Source of the DNA: an uncultured Collinsella sp.
GTDB lineage: Bacteria > Actinomycetota > Coriobacteriia > Coriobacteriales > Coriobacteriaceae
Direction of reading: 5' to 3'
DNA length: 64,000 nt
Assembly (NCBI GenBank): GCA_958403385.1
Contig: CATXXC010000002.1
Coordinates: forward strand, 1 to 64,000
Under the pieces are notes generated by a model that had not been told where the DNA came from, did no database searches, and was given only the letters and a program-made list of their open reading frames with translations. Positions 49,488 through 58,193 of the stretch are shown one piece after another. Position 1 is the stretch's first letter, and each line of letters opens with the position of its first letter. The position numbers and the translations under genes are program-made.

Positions 49488-52211
49488 ATGGCAGCAACGG
49501 ATATCGAGCGCGGACTCTCGACCGCCGAGGTCGAGGAGCGTATCGCCGCCGGTAAAATCAACCGCAACATGGAACTCAAGACCAAGTCGGTCAAAGAGCT
49601 CATCATCGAGAACCTCTGCACGCTGTTCAATTTGATCAACGTGATCTTGGCTTTCCTGGTCATTTTGACCGGTTCGTTTAAGAATCTGACGTTCCTGTTC
49701 GTGGTGTTCTTGAACACCGCTATTGGCGTCATTCAGTCCATGCGTTCCAAGAAGATGGTCGATAAGCTCACGCTGCTGACCTCCAAGAAGGCCATCGCGG
49801 TGCGCGACGGCGCCGAGGTGGAGCTCGGCCTGGACCAGATCGTGCTCGACGACATCATCCGCTTGGGGCGCGGCGACCAGATTCCGGCCGACGCCGTGGT
49901 GGTGTCGGGCGAGGCGCTCGTGAACGAGAGCCTGCTGACGGGCGAGAGCGACCTTATTAAGAAACAGCCAGGCTCTGAGCTCATGAGCGGCAGCTTTATC
50001 GACTCGGGCCTGCTGCGCGCCCGCGTGATCCATGTCGGCGCCGACAACTACGTGGCCAAAATTAATAACGAGGCCAAGTACGTCAAAAAGGTTAATTCCG
50101 AGATCATGAACGCGCTGAACGCCATCGTGCGCTTTGCGAGCATCATCATGATCCCGCTCGGTTTGGCGTTGTTTGCCTCGAGTGTGAGCGAGCTGTGGGA
50201 TGCCGCGGGAACCCCGGGCGATAGCGCGCTTTCGTGGTGCTTCTCCGAGCTGTTGGCCGGTCATGTGCCTTCGTCGGCGCTGCTGTCCACGGTGGGCGCC
50301 CTGCTGGGTATGATCCCGCAAGGCCTGGTGCTGCTGACTTCGTCGGTGCTCGCCATCGCCACGGTGCGCCTGGCCCGCCGCAAGGTGCTGGCACAGCAGC
50401 TCTACTGCATCGAGACACTCGCTCGCGTCGACGTGCTGTGCCTGGACAAGACGGGCACCATCACGTCGGGCCGTATGGAGGTCGAGGGCACGTATCCGCT
50501 GCCTGTTGAGGGTGTTGGCTTTGGCGTGGACTCGGACGAGGCGGCTGTTCCCGTCGATACCACAGTGCTCGATTTTGCGCTGGCTAACGTGGCACGTGCG
50601 ACTTCGGCCGATGCCAACGAGACCTGCCAGGCGCTGCTCAACTATTACGCCGATCGCCCGGTCGAGGTGTCCGAGCCGCTGTCGGTTATTCCGTTCTCGT
50701 CGTCTAAAAAATGGAGCGGCGCTTCTTTTGCGCAGGGCTCCTACGTAATGGGCGCCGCGCAATTTGTGCTCTCTGATCGTGCGTTTGCCCAGGTCGAGAA
50801 CCGTGTCGCCGAGCTTGCCGATACCTGCCGCGTGCTCGTGGTGGCGCGCGTGGACGGCTTTACGCCCGATGGGGATATGGTGGGCGAGGCCGAGCCCGTG
50901 GGATTTGTGACCATCCGCGACGAGATTCGTACCTCGGCGGCCGAGACCATCGGCTACTTTAACGAGCAGGGCGTGACCCTCAACGTGATCAGCGGCGACG
51001 ACCCGCGTACGGTGTCGTCGATCGCGCGCGTGGTGGGCGTGCCGGGGGCGGACGCTTATGTGGACGCCACGACGCTCGATACGCCGGCCAAGCTCGATGC
51101 CGCAGTGGACCGCTACCATGTCTTTGGTCGTGTGACCCCGCAGCAGAAGCGCGAGCTCGTGCAGGCGCTCAAGCGCCGCGAGCACACCGTGGCCATGACG
51201 GGCGACGGCGTCAACGACGTGCTGGCGCTCAAGGAGGCCGACTGCTCCGTCGCCATGGCGGCCGGCTCCGATGCCGCGCGTAATGTGGCCGAAATCGTAC
51301 TCGTCGACAACGATTTTGCCTCGATGCCCGCCGTGGTGGCCGAGGGCCGTCGCTCCATCAACAACCTGCAGCGTTCGGCCTCACTGTTCCTGACCAAGAC
51401 GCTGTTCTCGATGGGCCTGGCGGCGCTGTGTATCGCGCTGCCGCCGTACCCCTTCGAGCCCATCCAGATGACGCTCATTAACTTCTTCTGCATCGGCGCG
51501 CCGGGCTTTGTGTTGGGCCTGGAGCCCAACAATGCTCGTGTGAAGGGTGCGTTTTTGAGCAACGTACTCAAGCGTGCACTGCCGGCGTCGATTGCGGTCA
51601 TTTTGGCTGCGGCGCTCGACATCTTTGTGGCGCGCGTGTTTGGCTTTAGCCAGCTCACGCTGTCTACGATGTGCCTGCTTACGTCGTGCGCGGCGAGCGT
51701 CAGCCTGATCTGGCGCATCTCGCAGCCTCTCACGCCCTTACGTGTGGTGCTCTTTGTGTTTGTAGTCGCCGGCATCCTGGTGGGCGTTATCGGATTCCCG
51801 GAGCTGCTGTCTATTGCCAACCTGTCGATGGGCCAGATGGTTATCTTGGCTGTTATCGTGGTCTTTACCTGCTCGGTGTTCTTTAAGCTCGCCACGATGA
51901 TGGATTCGCTCAAGCCGCGTCGTCGTCATGCCGCAACTGGTTTTGGCCGCGGTGTGCGCGTCCGCCTGGGTCGCGGTGGCGGCAAGGTGAGCTCGACGGG
52001 CTCGACGGCCGAACGTTTTGCCAAGCGCGTCGCCGCCGACATGGCGCAGCGCCGCGAAGATCGCACCGCTCGCGAGGCCGAGGCCCGCGCACTCGAGGGC
52101 GTGGCCCAGGCCCAGCCCAAGAAAAAGAAGAGTACCGGAGCTAAGCGCTCTCGTGTGACCAAGTCCGCCCAAGGCATCAAAGTCTCGATGCCAAGCAAAA
52201 AGAAGAAGTAG
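49488..52211 (+). CDS. P-type cation-transporting ATPase
   Basis: From ATG 49488 the protein has 907 residues; GTG 49473 and ATG 49476 are in frame and none has a clear RBS. Visible are the actuator motif LLTGESD, phosphorylation site CLDKTGT (D320), MTGDGVNDVLALKEAD hinge, and about ten membrane segments. It resembles CtpE/Ca2+- or Mg2+-type transporters; the ion is not certain. The C-terminal 80 residues form an unusual basic cytoplasmic tail with QPKKKKSTGAKRSR and a final SKKKK. Confidence 0.88.
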   Translation: MAATDIERGLSTAEVEERIAAGKINRNMELKTKSVKELIIENLCTLFNLINVILAFLVILTGSFKNLTFLFVVFLNTAIGVIQSMRSKKMVDKLTLLTSKKAIAVRDGAEVELGLDQIVLDDIIRLGRGDQIPADAVVVSGEALVNESLLTGESDLIKKQPGSELMSGSFIDSGLLRARVIHVGADNYVAKINNEAKYVKKVNSEIMNALNAIVRFASIIMIPLGLALFASSVSELWDAAGTPGDSALSWCFSELLAGHVPSSALLSTVGALLGMIPQGLVLLTSSVLAIATVRLARRKVLAQQLYCIETLARVDVLCLDKTGTITSGRMEVEGTYPLPVEGVGFGVDSDEAAVPVDTTVLDFALANVARATSADANETCQALLNYYADRPVEVSEPLSVIPFSSSKKWSGASFAQGSYVMGAAQFVLSDRAFAQVENRVAELADTCRVLVVARVDGFTPDGDMVGEAEPVGFVTIRDEIRTSAAETIGYFNEQGVTLNVISGDDPRTVSSIARVVGVPGADAYVDATTLDTPAKLDAAVDRYHVFGRVTPQQKRELVQALKRREHTVAMTGDGVNDVLALKEADCSVAMAAGSDAARNVAEIVLVDNDFASMPAVVAEGRRSINNLQRSASLFLTKTLFSMGLAALCIALPPYPFEPIQMTLINFFCIGAPGFVLGLEPNNARVKGAFLSNVLKRALPASIAVILAAALDIFVARVFGFSQLTLSTMCLLTSCAASVSLIWRISQPLTPLRVVLFVFVVAGILVGVIGFPELLSIANLSMGQMVILAVIVVFTCSVFFKLATMMDSLKPRRRHAATGFGRGVRVRLGRGGGKVSSTGSTAERFAKRVAADMAQRREDRTAREAEARALEGVAQAQPKKKKSTGAKRSRVTKSAQGIKVSMPSKKKK

Positions 52212-52314
52212 CTACGCGCCCTGGCGATGTTGAATTGGTGCCTTGTTCCTGTGGGGCCGTGGCGATGTTATGCTCTAACCTCGATTGTTTGAATTGCTTC
52301 GAAAAGAGGATGCC

Positions 52315-53457
52315 GTGATCTGCCCGCATTGCCTTAAGACTATCGAGGACGGCGCCTCGTTCTGCCCCTACTGCAACGCCTATGTGGGTCCGGGCGATGG
52401 TCCCGAGCACACCGAGTTCGTGTTCTGTGAGGGCTGCGGTGCCCGTCTTTCTCCGCATGATCGCACGTGCCCAAAATGCGGACGCCCTGCTCCGGGTATC
52501 CTCTCCGAGGACGCGGCCGCATCCGACCTGGCAGCGGGCCGCACGGCGGGCTTTCCGCGCCTAACGCAAGAGCAGATCGATACCGAGGTGCCTCATGCGC
52601 CCGCCTCGGCTGCCGCGGTTCTTTCGGACGCCGCCGATCCTAACGAGACCTGCGTGCTGCCGGCTTTCGATAAGGATTTCGGTATCCCCAAGGTCGATAT
52701 TCCCACGCCCGTTTCCCTGCATGACGATGCTCAAAAACCCAAGCGCAAGGTGCATCCCGACGAGGACGCCTATCACAAGCACAAGCGTCATATCCCCAAG
52801 CCGCTCATCGTCATCGCGGTCCTTGCCGTCGTTTGCGGCGGTGCCTATTGGTTCGTGACGGCCGATCCCATGGGTGTCATGCCTGCCTTCTACGACCAGT
52901 TTGGCCAGGCTGCGCAGACGACCTTCCCCACGCGCCAAAAGGGCGAGGCGACTGAGGACGATACCAAGCAGGACGATTCTGCCGAGGTGGTCCAGGAAGA
53001 AACCGTGCTCACCGATGATCAGCTCTATATCAGACTCGACGGTCTGTATCAGACCATCGTGTCCTACGGTGATGAGGACCAGATCGGCGAGGTCATCGAT
53101 TCCTTTAACAACGGCTATCTCCGAACGCCGCTGTCCACCCGCCTGGAGCTGTCGCAGAGTGCCTACGCCCTGCGCGACCAGATCAAAAAGACGCAAGATG
53201 AGCTTAACAACCTTAAGTATCAGGACGATACGGTCTATGCGGACGACATCGCCCACTTAAAGCAGCTTGCCGAGTGGATGTACGAGCGTGTCGACGTGAT
53301 CTGTCAGAGCTGGGACATCTCGCTGGCCATTCCCGATGGTGAGTCGATGAGTTCCCACCAAAGCGATATCCTGGCGCCCATCGCTCAAAGCGGCAACAGC
53401 GCACTGAACCAGTACGACGCCAATGTGGGTTCCTGGAAGCCGCAGCAGCGTTCCTAA
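52315..53457 (+). CDS. Double zinc-ribbon membrane protein
   Basis: The 380-residue protein from GTG 52315 (AAGAGG upstream) has zinc ribbons CPHC/CPYC and CEGC/CPKC in the first 60 residues. A variable linker follows, one membrane segment at about 162-182 (PLIVIAVLAVVCGGAYWFV), and an extracellular helical domain. Probably a membrane sensor or scaffold; function unknown. Confidence 0.75.
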   Translation: MICPHCLKTIEDGASFCPYCNAYVGPGDGPEHTEFVFCEGCGARLSPHDRTCPKCGRPAPGILSEDAAASDLAAGRTAGFPRLTQEQIDTEVPHAPASAAAVLSDAADPNETCVLPAFDKDFGIPKVDIPTPVSLHDDAQKPKRKVHPDEDAYHKHKRHIPKPLIVIAVLAVVCGGAYWFVTADPMGVMPAFYDQFGQAAQTTFPTRQKGEATEDDTKQDDSAEVVQEETVLTDDQLYIRLDGLYQTIVSYGDEDQIGEVIDSFNNGYLRTPLSTRLELSQSAYALRDQIKKTQDELNNLKYQDDTVYADDIAHLKQLAEWMYERVDVICQSWDISLAIPDGESMSSHQSDILAPIAQSGNSALNQYDANVGSWKPQQRS

Positions 53458-53495
53458 AATTAGTTCGCCATAGTCGGCATAACCTACGTGCGCAA

Positions 53496-53525
53496 TTGAT
53501 GTAAGCGCATGCTTATTGCTACAAT
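53496..53525 (+). promoter_or_regulatory. Promoter of the cyclophilin gene
   Basis: TTGATG, an 18-bp spacer and TACAAT lie 39 bp before the ATG. Confidence 0.65.
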
Positions 53526-53564
53526 TCGTACAAATATGCTTTAAACGCACGAGGAAGGAACCAC

Positions 53565-54107
53565 ATGTTTGGTTTTAAGAAAGAGCTCTACACGCCCGAG
53601 TATCAGCTTGCCGGCGACGAGTGCGCCGTTATCGAGACGTCGAAGGGTACCATCAAGGTCAAGTTTGACGGCGAGGGCGCTCCCATTCATGTCGCGAACT
53701 TCTGCGAGCTTTCTACGATGGGCTTCTATGATGGCCTTAAGTTCCATCGCTATGTGCCCGGTTTTGTCATCCAGGGCGGCGACCCCAATACCCGCGATAT
53801 GTCCGGCGCCGACGTCGCCGCTGGTCTTGAGGGCCCCGACGGCATGCCCGGTACCGGTGGCCCCGGCTACTGCATCAAGGGCGAGTTTGCCACCAATCCG
53901 CGCAACAGCCATGTCGATGGTGCCCTTGCCATGGCACGCTCCATGGACCCCGATTCCGCGGGTTCGCAGTTCTACTTCTGCCTGGGCGCCCAGCATAACC
54001 TCGATTCCGGTTACACCGTCTTTGGTACCACGGTCGAGGGTCTCGATGTGATTTCGCAGCTGCGTGCCGGCGACGAGATCGTCCATGTCGAGATCGTTCA
54101 CGAGTAA
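53565..54107 (+). CDS. Cyclophilin-type peptidyl-prolyl isomerase
   Basis: The 180-residue protein contains the cyclophilin core: FHRYVPGFVIQGGDP, GSQFYFCLG, and TVFGTTVEGLDVI. No signal peptide, so cytoplasmic. Catalyses cis-trans isomerisation of prolyl bonds. It probably shares a transcript with the TPR gene 11 nt downstream. Confidence 0.92.
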   Translation: MFGFKKELYTPEYQLAGDECAVIETSKGTIKVKFDGEGAPIHVANFCELSTMGFYDGLKFHRYVPGFVIQGGDPNTRDMSGADVAAGLEGPDGMPGTGGPGYCIKGEFATNPRNSHVDGALAMARSMDPDSAGSQFYFCLGAQHNLDSGYTVFGTTVEGLDVISQLRAGDEIVHVEIVHE

Positions 54108-54118
54108 AGGGGACTTCC

Positions 54119-55423
54119 TTGAATAGCCAGCTGATCCAACAGGGCCGCGCCGCTTACCGCGCGGGTGATTTTTCCGCTGCAGCCCAGATGCTTGGGGCGG
54201 CAAAGACTCCCGATGAGATTATGGGCGAGGCCGATCACCTTCGTGGCAACGCCTTGATGCACCTGGGCATGTATGCCGAGGCCGCCGAGGCTTATGCTGC
54301 CGCCCTCAACGACGGCACCTACGGCAAGCGCGGCGCGCTGCTCACCAACCGCGGCAAGGCGCTCGCCGCCGTGGGCGACTACACGACGGCCGCCCAGGCG
54401 TTCTCTGCTGCTACGCAGGATGCTTCCTATGCCACGCCGTTCAAGGCCTATCTGGGCCTGGGCAATGCGCTGTTCCAGTCGGGCGATTATGTCAACGCAG
54501 GTACTGCCTTCCGTCAGGCTGCCATCGACGGCGCCAATCCGGCTCCTGCCGCCGCACTCGGCGAGCTCGGTCGTTGCTTCATTAAGCTCGGCCGTCCGGC
54601 GGATGCCGTGGAGACCTACCGTACGGCTATCGACTTTGCCGGTCCCCGTGACGACACGCGCGCGCTCAACGCCGGCATGGGTCAGGCGCTTTCTGCCGCC
54701 GGCCGTCCCTCCGACGCACTCGACGCCTTTAACGCCGCTACTGCCGATGGCATCTACCAGCTTACCTCCGAGCAGGCCGATGAGCTTGCCCGCGTGCACG
54801 ATTCGCTTGCCGCGCTGTCTGCCCAGACGGCTATGGCCACGGCTCCGGCGCCTGCGATGGACGCTCCTGCCGTCGATCCGCTCGATCCTACGGGCGCGAC
54901 CGGTCAGTTTATGCCCGATCCCTCGGACACCGGCTTCTTTACACTGTCAGAGTCCGAGATGGTCCAGCAGGACCGTCAGGATCGTAAGCAGGCCAAGGTC
55001 CGTCGTCGCCATCGCCACACGGGTCTCAAAGTCTTCATCGTGCTGCTTCTGCTCATTTTGATTGCTGCGGGCGGTCTGGGCTTTGCCTACACGCGCGGCT
55101 TTGGCTTCCCCTCGCAGGAGTCGGTTATCACCGATCTGTTCCAGGCTGCCGGCGACGGTGACACCGCAAAGGCCGAGTCTTGCCTGGCCTCGAGCCTGTC
55201 CGAGGACGCCAAGTCGATGATCATCTCCTCGATTCCGCAGGGCGCCACCGTGTCCGTCGAGGGCATGGATCAGTCCATGTCCGAGACGACTGCCGAGGTC
55301 AAGGCTTCGCTGTCCAAGGGCGGCGAGCAGGAGTACACCGTCAAATTCGTGCGCTCCGACAATCATATCGGCTGGGCCGTTTCCTCGCTCGATATGGATT
55401 TCTCGGCTGCTGACAACCAGTAG
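54119..55423 (+). CDS. TPR-repeat membrane protein
   Basis: The 434-residue protein begins at TTG 54119 with AAAGGGG upstream. TPR-like helical pairs fill residues 1-225 (AAEAYAAALNDGTYGKRGAL, LGRPADAVETYRTAID). A membrane segment lies at about 303-325, then an exported DUF4878-like domain. The cytoplasmic TPRs likely scaffold partners near the elongasome genes. Confidence 0.75.
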   Translation: MNSQLIQQGRAAYRAGDFSAAAQMLGAAKTPDEIMGEADHLRGNALMHLGMYAEAAEAYAAALNDGTYGKRGALLTNRGKALAAVGDYTTAAQAFSAATQDASYATPFKAYLGLGNALFQSGDYVNAGTAFRQAAIDGANPAPAAALGELGRCFIKLGRPADAVETYRTAIDFAGPRDDTRALNAGMGQALSAAGRPSDALDAFNAATADGIYQLTSEQADELARVHDSLAALSAQTAMATAPAPAMDAPAVDPLDPTGATGQFMPDPSDTGFFTLSESEMVQQDRQDRKQAKVRRRHRHTGLKVFIVLLLLILIAAGGLGFAYTRGFGFPSQESVITDLFQAAGDGDTAKAESCLASSLSEDAKSMIISSIPQGATVSVEGMDQSMSETTAEVKASLSKGGEQEYTVKFVRSDNHIGWAVSSLDMDFSAADNQ

Positions 55424-55538
55424 TGACCTTATGGGATTTAGCTTTGCCCGGCGCTTCACCGCAAGTGAGGTGCCGGGCTTGCGCTAGTATCATGAGCTAG
55501 TAGTTTTCCAGCAATCATCCAACACATCAGGAGTTGCG

Positions 55539-56582
55539 TTGTTTTCTTTGATGGATATGTTCTTCGGTAGCTATGCGGGCGATCTTGCCATCGACCTCGG
55601 CACCGCAAATACGCTTGTCTCCGTGCGCGGCAAGGGCATTGTCATTCGCGAGCCCTCTGTTGTCGCCATCGACAAGAACGACGAGCGCATCCTGGCGGTC
55701 GGTATCGAGGCAAAGCGCATGCTCGGCCGTACGCCCGGCAACATCGTGGCCGTTCGTCCCCTGAAGGACGGCGTCATCGCCGACTTCGATGTTACCGAGG
55801 CCATGCTTCGCTACTTTATCGACAAGGCTTCCGAGAAGCGCTATCCGTGGACCCCGCGTCCGCGCGTTGTCGTTTGCGTTCCCTCCGGCGTCACGTCGGT
55901 CGAGAAGCGTGCCGTCTTTGAGGCTACGATCCAGGCCGGCGCTCGCCAGGCCTACCTGATCGAGGAGCCCATGGCTGCTGCTATCGGCGCCGACCTGCCT
56001 GTCGAGGAGCCCACCGGCTCCATGGTCATCGACATCGGTGGCGGTACCACCGAGGTTGCCGTTATCGCTATGGGCGGCATCGTCGTCTCGCAGTCCATCC
56101 GTATTGCCGGCGACGAGTTCGATCAGGCCATCCTCACGCACGTTCGCGATGCCTACAACCTTGCCATCGGCGAGCGTACGGCAGAGGACATCAAGATCAA
56201 GGTCGGTTCCGCCGTGCCGCTCAAGGACGAGCTCGACGTCGAGGTCAACGGCCGCGACGTGATCACCGGTCTGCCCAAGACCGTGCGCATCGAGAGCGAG
56301 GAGATTCGTCGCGCGCTCAACAAGCCGCTCGACGAGATGGCCAAGGCCGTCAAGGACGCACTCGACGCTACGCCTCCCGATCTTGCCTCGGACCTTATGT
56401 ACTACGGCATTTTGCTGACTGGTGGCGGCGCGCTGCTGCGCGGTCTCGACGTGCGCCTGCGCGATGAGACCGGTGTTTCGGTCAACGTCAGCCCCACGGC
56501 GCTCGATAACGTCGTTAACGGCTGTGCCCGCGTGCTCGAGGCCAATGCGTTTGATGGCGGCTTCGTCCAGACCAATGCTTAA
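55539..56582 (+). CDS. mreB: Rod shape-determining protein MreB
   Basis: The 347-residue actin homologue starts at TTG 55539 with AGGAG 6 nt upstream. ATP-binding motifs: DLAIDLGTANTLV, VIDIGGGTTEVAVIA, LLTGGGALLRGLD. It polymerises under the membrane to direct side-wall synthesis. First gene of mreBCD-mrdA-rodA. Confidence 0.96.
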   Translation: MFSLMDMFFGSYAGDLAIDLGTANTLVSVRGKGIVIREPSVVAIDKNDERILAVGIEAKRMLGRTPGNIVAVRPLKDGVIADFDVTEAMLRYFIDKASEKRYPWTPRPRVVVCVPSGVTSVEKRAVFEATIQAGARQAYLIEEPMAAAIGADLPVEEPTGSMVIDIGGGTTEVAVIAMGGIVVSQSIRIAGDEFDQAILTHVRDAYNLAIGERTAEDIKIKVGSAVPLKDELDVEVNGRDVITGLPKTVRIESEEIRRALNKPLDEMAKAVKDALDATPPDLASDLMYYGILLTGGGALLRGLDVRLRDETGVSVNVSPTALDNVVNGCARVLEANAFDGGFVQTNA

Positions 56583-56603
56583 TTTCCAAAAGGTGGATTC
56601 CAT

Positions 56604-57602
56604 TTGGCACGATCTTCGGGTTTCTCCACAAATCTGAATACCAAGCGACAATCAACGGGTATGCGCCCGTTGATTGTTTTCAGCCTAATTTCGGTGTTGC
56701 TGCTCACGTTTTACATCCGCGAGGGCGAGGCAGGGCCGATTCATGCCGTGCGTTCGGGCGTAACGACGATTACCTCTCCGGTGCGCTTTGTGGGCTCGGC
56801 TGTGGCGGCTCCCTTCAATGCGATTGGCAACGTGTTCTCTAACCTAACGGCGTCGCAGGACACGCTCGACGAGCTCAAGAAGCAAAATGAGGAGCTGACC
56901 TCTAAGGTCGCCGAGCTTTCTGAGGCTCAAAAGACTGCCGAGCGCCTGGAGGGCCTGGTCGGGCTGCAATCGACCTACAACCTCAAATCGACCGCAGCTC
57001 GTATCGTTGGTGCCTCCGGCGATGCCTGGACCTCGACCGTTACCATCGACAAGGGCTCTGCCGACGGCCTTACCATCAACATGCCCGTGACGAGTTCTGC
57101 CGGTGTTATCGGCCAGATTATCGAGGTATCGCCCAAGACCTCTACCGTGCGCCTGATTGGCGACGAGAACTCGGGCGTGTCCGCCATGGTGCAGGACACG
57201 CGCGCCCAGGGTATGCTGCAGGGTCAGGCTGACGGCACGCTGCGTCTTGAGTACGTGAGCGTCGACTCCGATGTTAAGGTTGGCGATATCATCGTGACCT
57301 CTGGCATCGGTGGCGTGTTCCCCAAGGGCCTTCCGCTTGGCACCGTCTCGTCGGTTGAGAAATCGGCAAACGACGTGTACTACACCATTGTGGTGCGCGC
57401 TCAGACCACGGCCGAGAACAACGAGGAAGTGCTGGTCATCACCTCGCTGACCGACGAACAGTCGGCCTCGGATGAGGACGTGAGCACGGCCAACAGCACG
57501 CCGCAGGGAACGTCGCGCGATGCTGCGACCAAGACGAAGGACGAGAGCTCGGATGACAGTTCCGACACGTCCGAGACGACCGATTCTGGCTCGAGCGAAT
57601 AG
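56604..57602 (+). CDS. mreC: Rod shape-determining protein MreC
   Basis: The 332-residue protein (TTG 56604, AAAGGTGG upstream) has one membrane segment at about 21-39, a coiled coil at about 85-120 and the beta-rich MreC core at 120-275. The last 50 residues are Ser/Thr/Asp-rich and look disordered. Links MreB to PBP2. Confidence 0.93.
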   Translation: MARSSGFSTNLNTKRQSTGMRPLIVFSLISVLLLTFYIREGEAGPIHAVRSGVTTITSPVRFVGSAVAAPFNAIGNVFSNLTASQDTLDELKKQNEELTSKVAELSEAQKTAERLEGLVGLQSTYNLKSTAARIVGASGDAWTSTVTIDKGSADGLTINMPVTSSAGVIGQIIEVSPKTSTVRLIGDENSGVSAMVQDTRAQGMLQGQADGTLRLEYVSVDSDVKVGDIIVTSGIGGVFPKGLPLGTVSSVEKSANDVYYTIVVRAQTTAENNEEVLVITSLTDEQSASDEDVSTANSTPQGTSRDAATKTKDESSDDSSDTSETTDSGSSE

Positions 57603-57607
57603 GGGGC

Positions 57608-58180
57608 ATGTCCATGGATCTACACGAGCAGGGGATGAGCTCCCGCACGTTTGTAATCGCCGCCATTGTGTGTGTGCTGCTGCAGGCAGGCCTGGCACCG
57701 CAGATCTCCATTGCGGGAGGTCGCGTCAACTTCATGATTATCCTGGTGTGCCTAAGCGTGTTCTCGGGCGACCCGACCCGTGCCGTCGTGTGCGGTTTTT
57801 GCAGCGGCTTGTTTTATGACCTGTCCGCTGCCGTGCCGGTGGGCGTTATGTCGCTCCTGCTGACCGTGGGTTCTTTTGCCCTGGTGCACAGCGCCGTCGG
57901 TCAGACGGGCGGTACCCCGAGTGCGCGCGGCGTCACCGTGGGCGCCTTTGCGCTCGTCATTAATGTGATCTACAGCATCATCTTGCTGTTTATGGGTTTG
58001 GAGACGAGCTTTGTCGTGGCGATCTTCGGCCATGCGCTGCCGTCCTCGATCCTGACGGGTCTGGTTGCCATTCCGTTTTTGATGTCCGGCGTCGTGCCGC
58101 AGTCCGGCTATGGATTCTCCGCACGTGGCGGACGCCAGACGGGTATGCGCTTTAAGCCCAAGACCCGCAAGCTCAAATAG
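57608..58180 (+). CDS. mreD: Rod shape-determining protein MreD
   Basis: The 190-residue integral membrane protein has about five hydrophobic segments and a basic tail. Its place between mreC and mrdA defines it; ATG 57608 or 57614 could start it. Confidence 0.88.
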   Translation: MSMDLHEQGMSSRTFVIAAIVCVLLQAGLAPQISIAGGRVNFMIILVCLSVFSGDPTRAVVCGFCSGLFYDLSAAVPVGVMSLLLTVGSFALVHSAVGQTGGTPSARGVTVGAFALVINVIYSIILLFMGLETSFVVAIFGHALPSSILTGLVAIPFLMSGVVPQSGYGFSARGGRQTGMRFKPKTRKLK

Positions 58181-58193
58181 GGGAGGCCCGTAG

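Noticed and set aside
49328..49732. A 134-codon minus-strand ORF across attR as a real gene
   Set aside because: It is a chimera of the integrase's phage-form tail and antisense of the ATPase gene; only 49328-49402 is meaningful.
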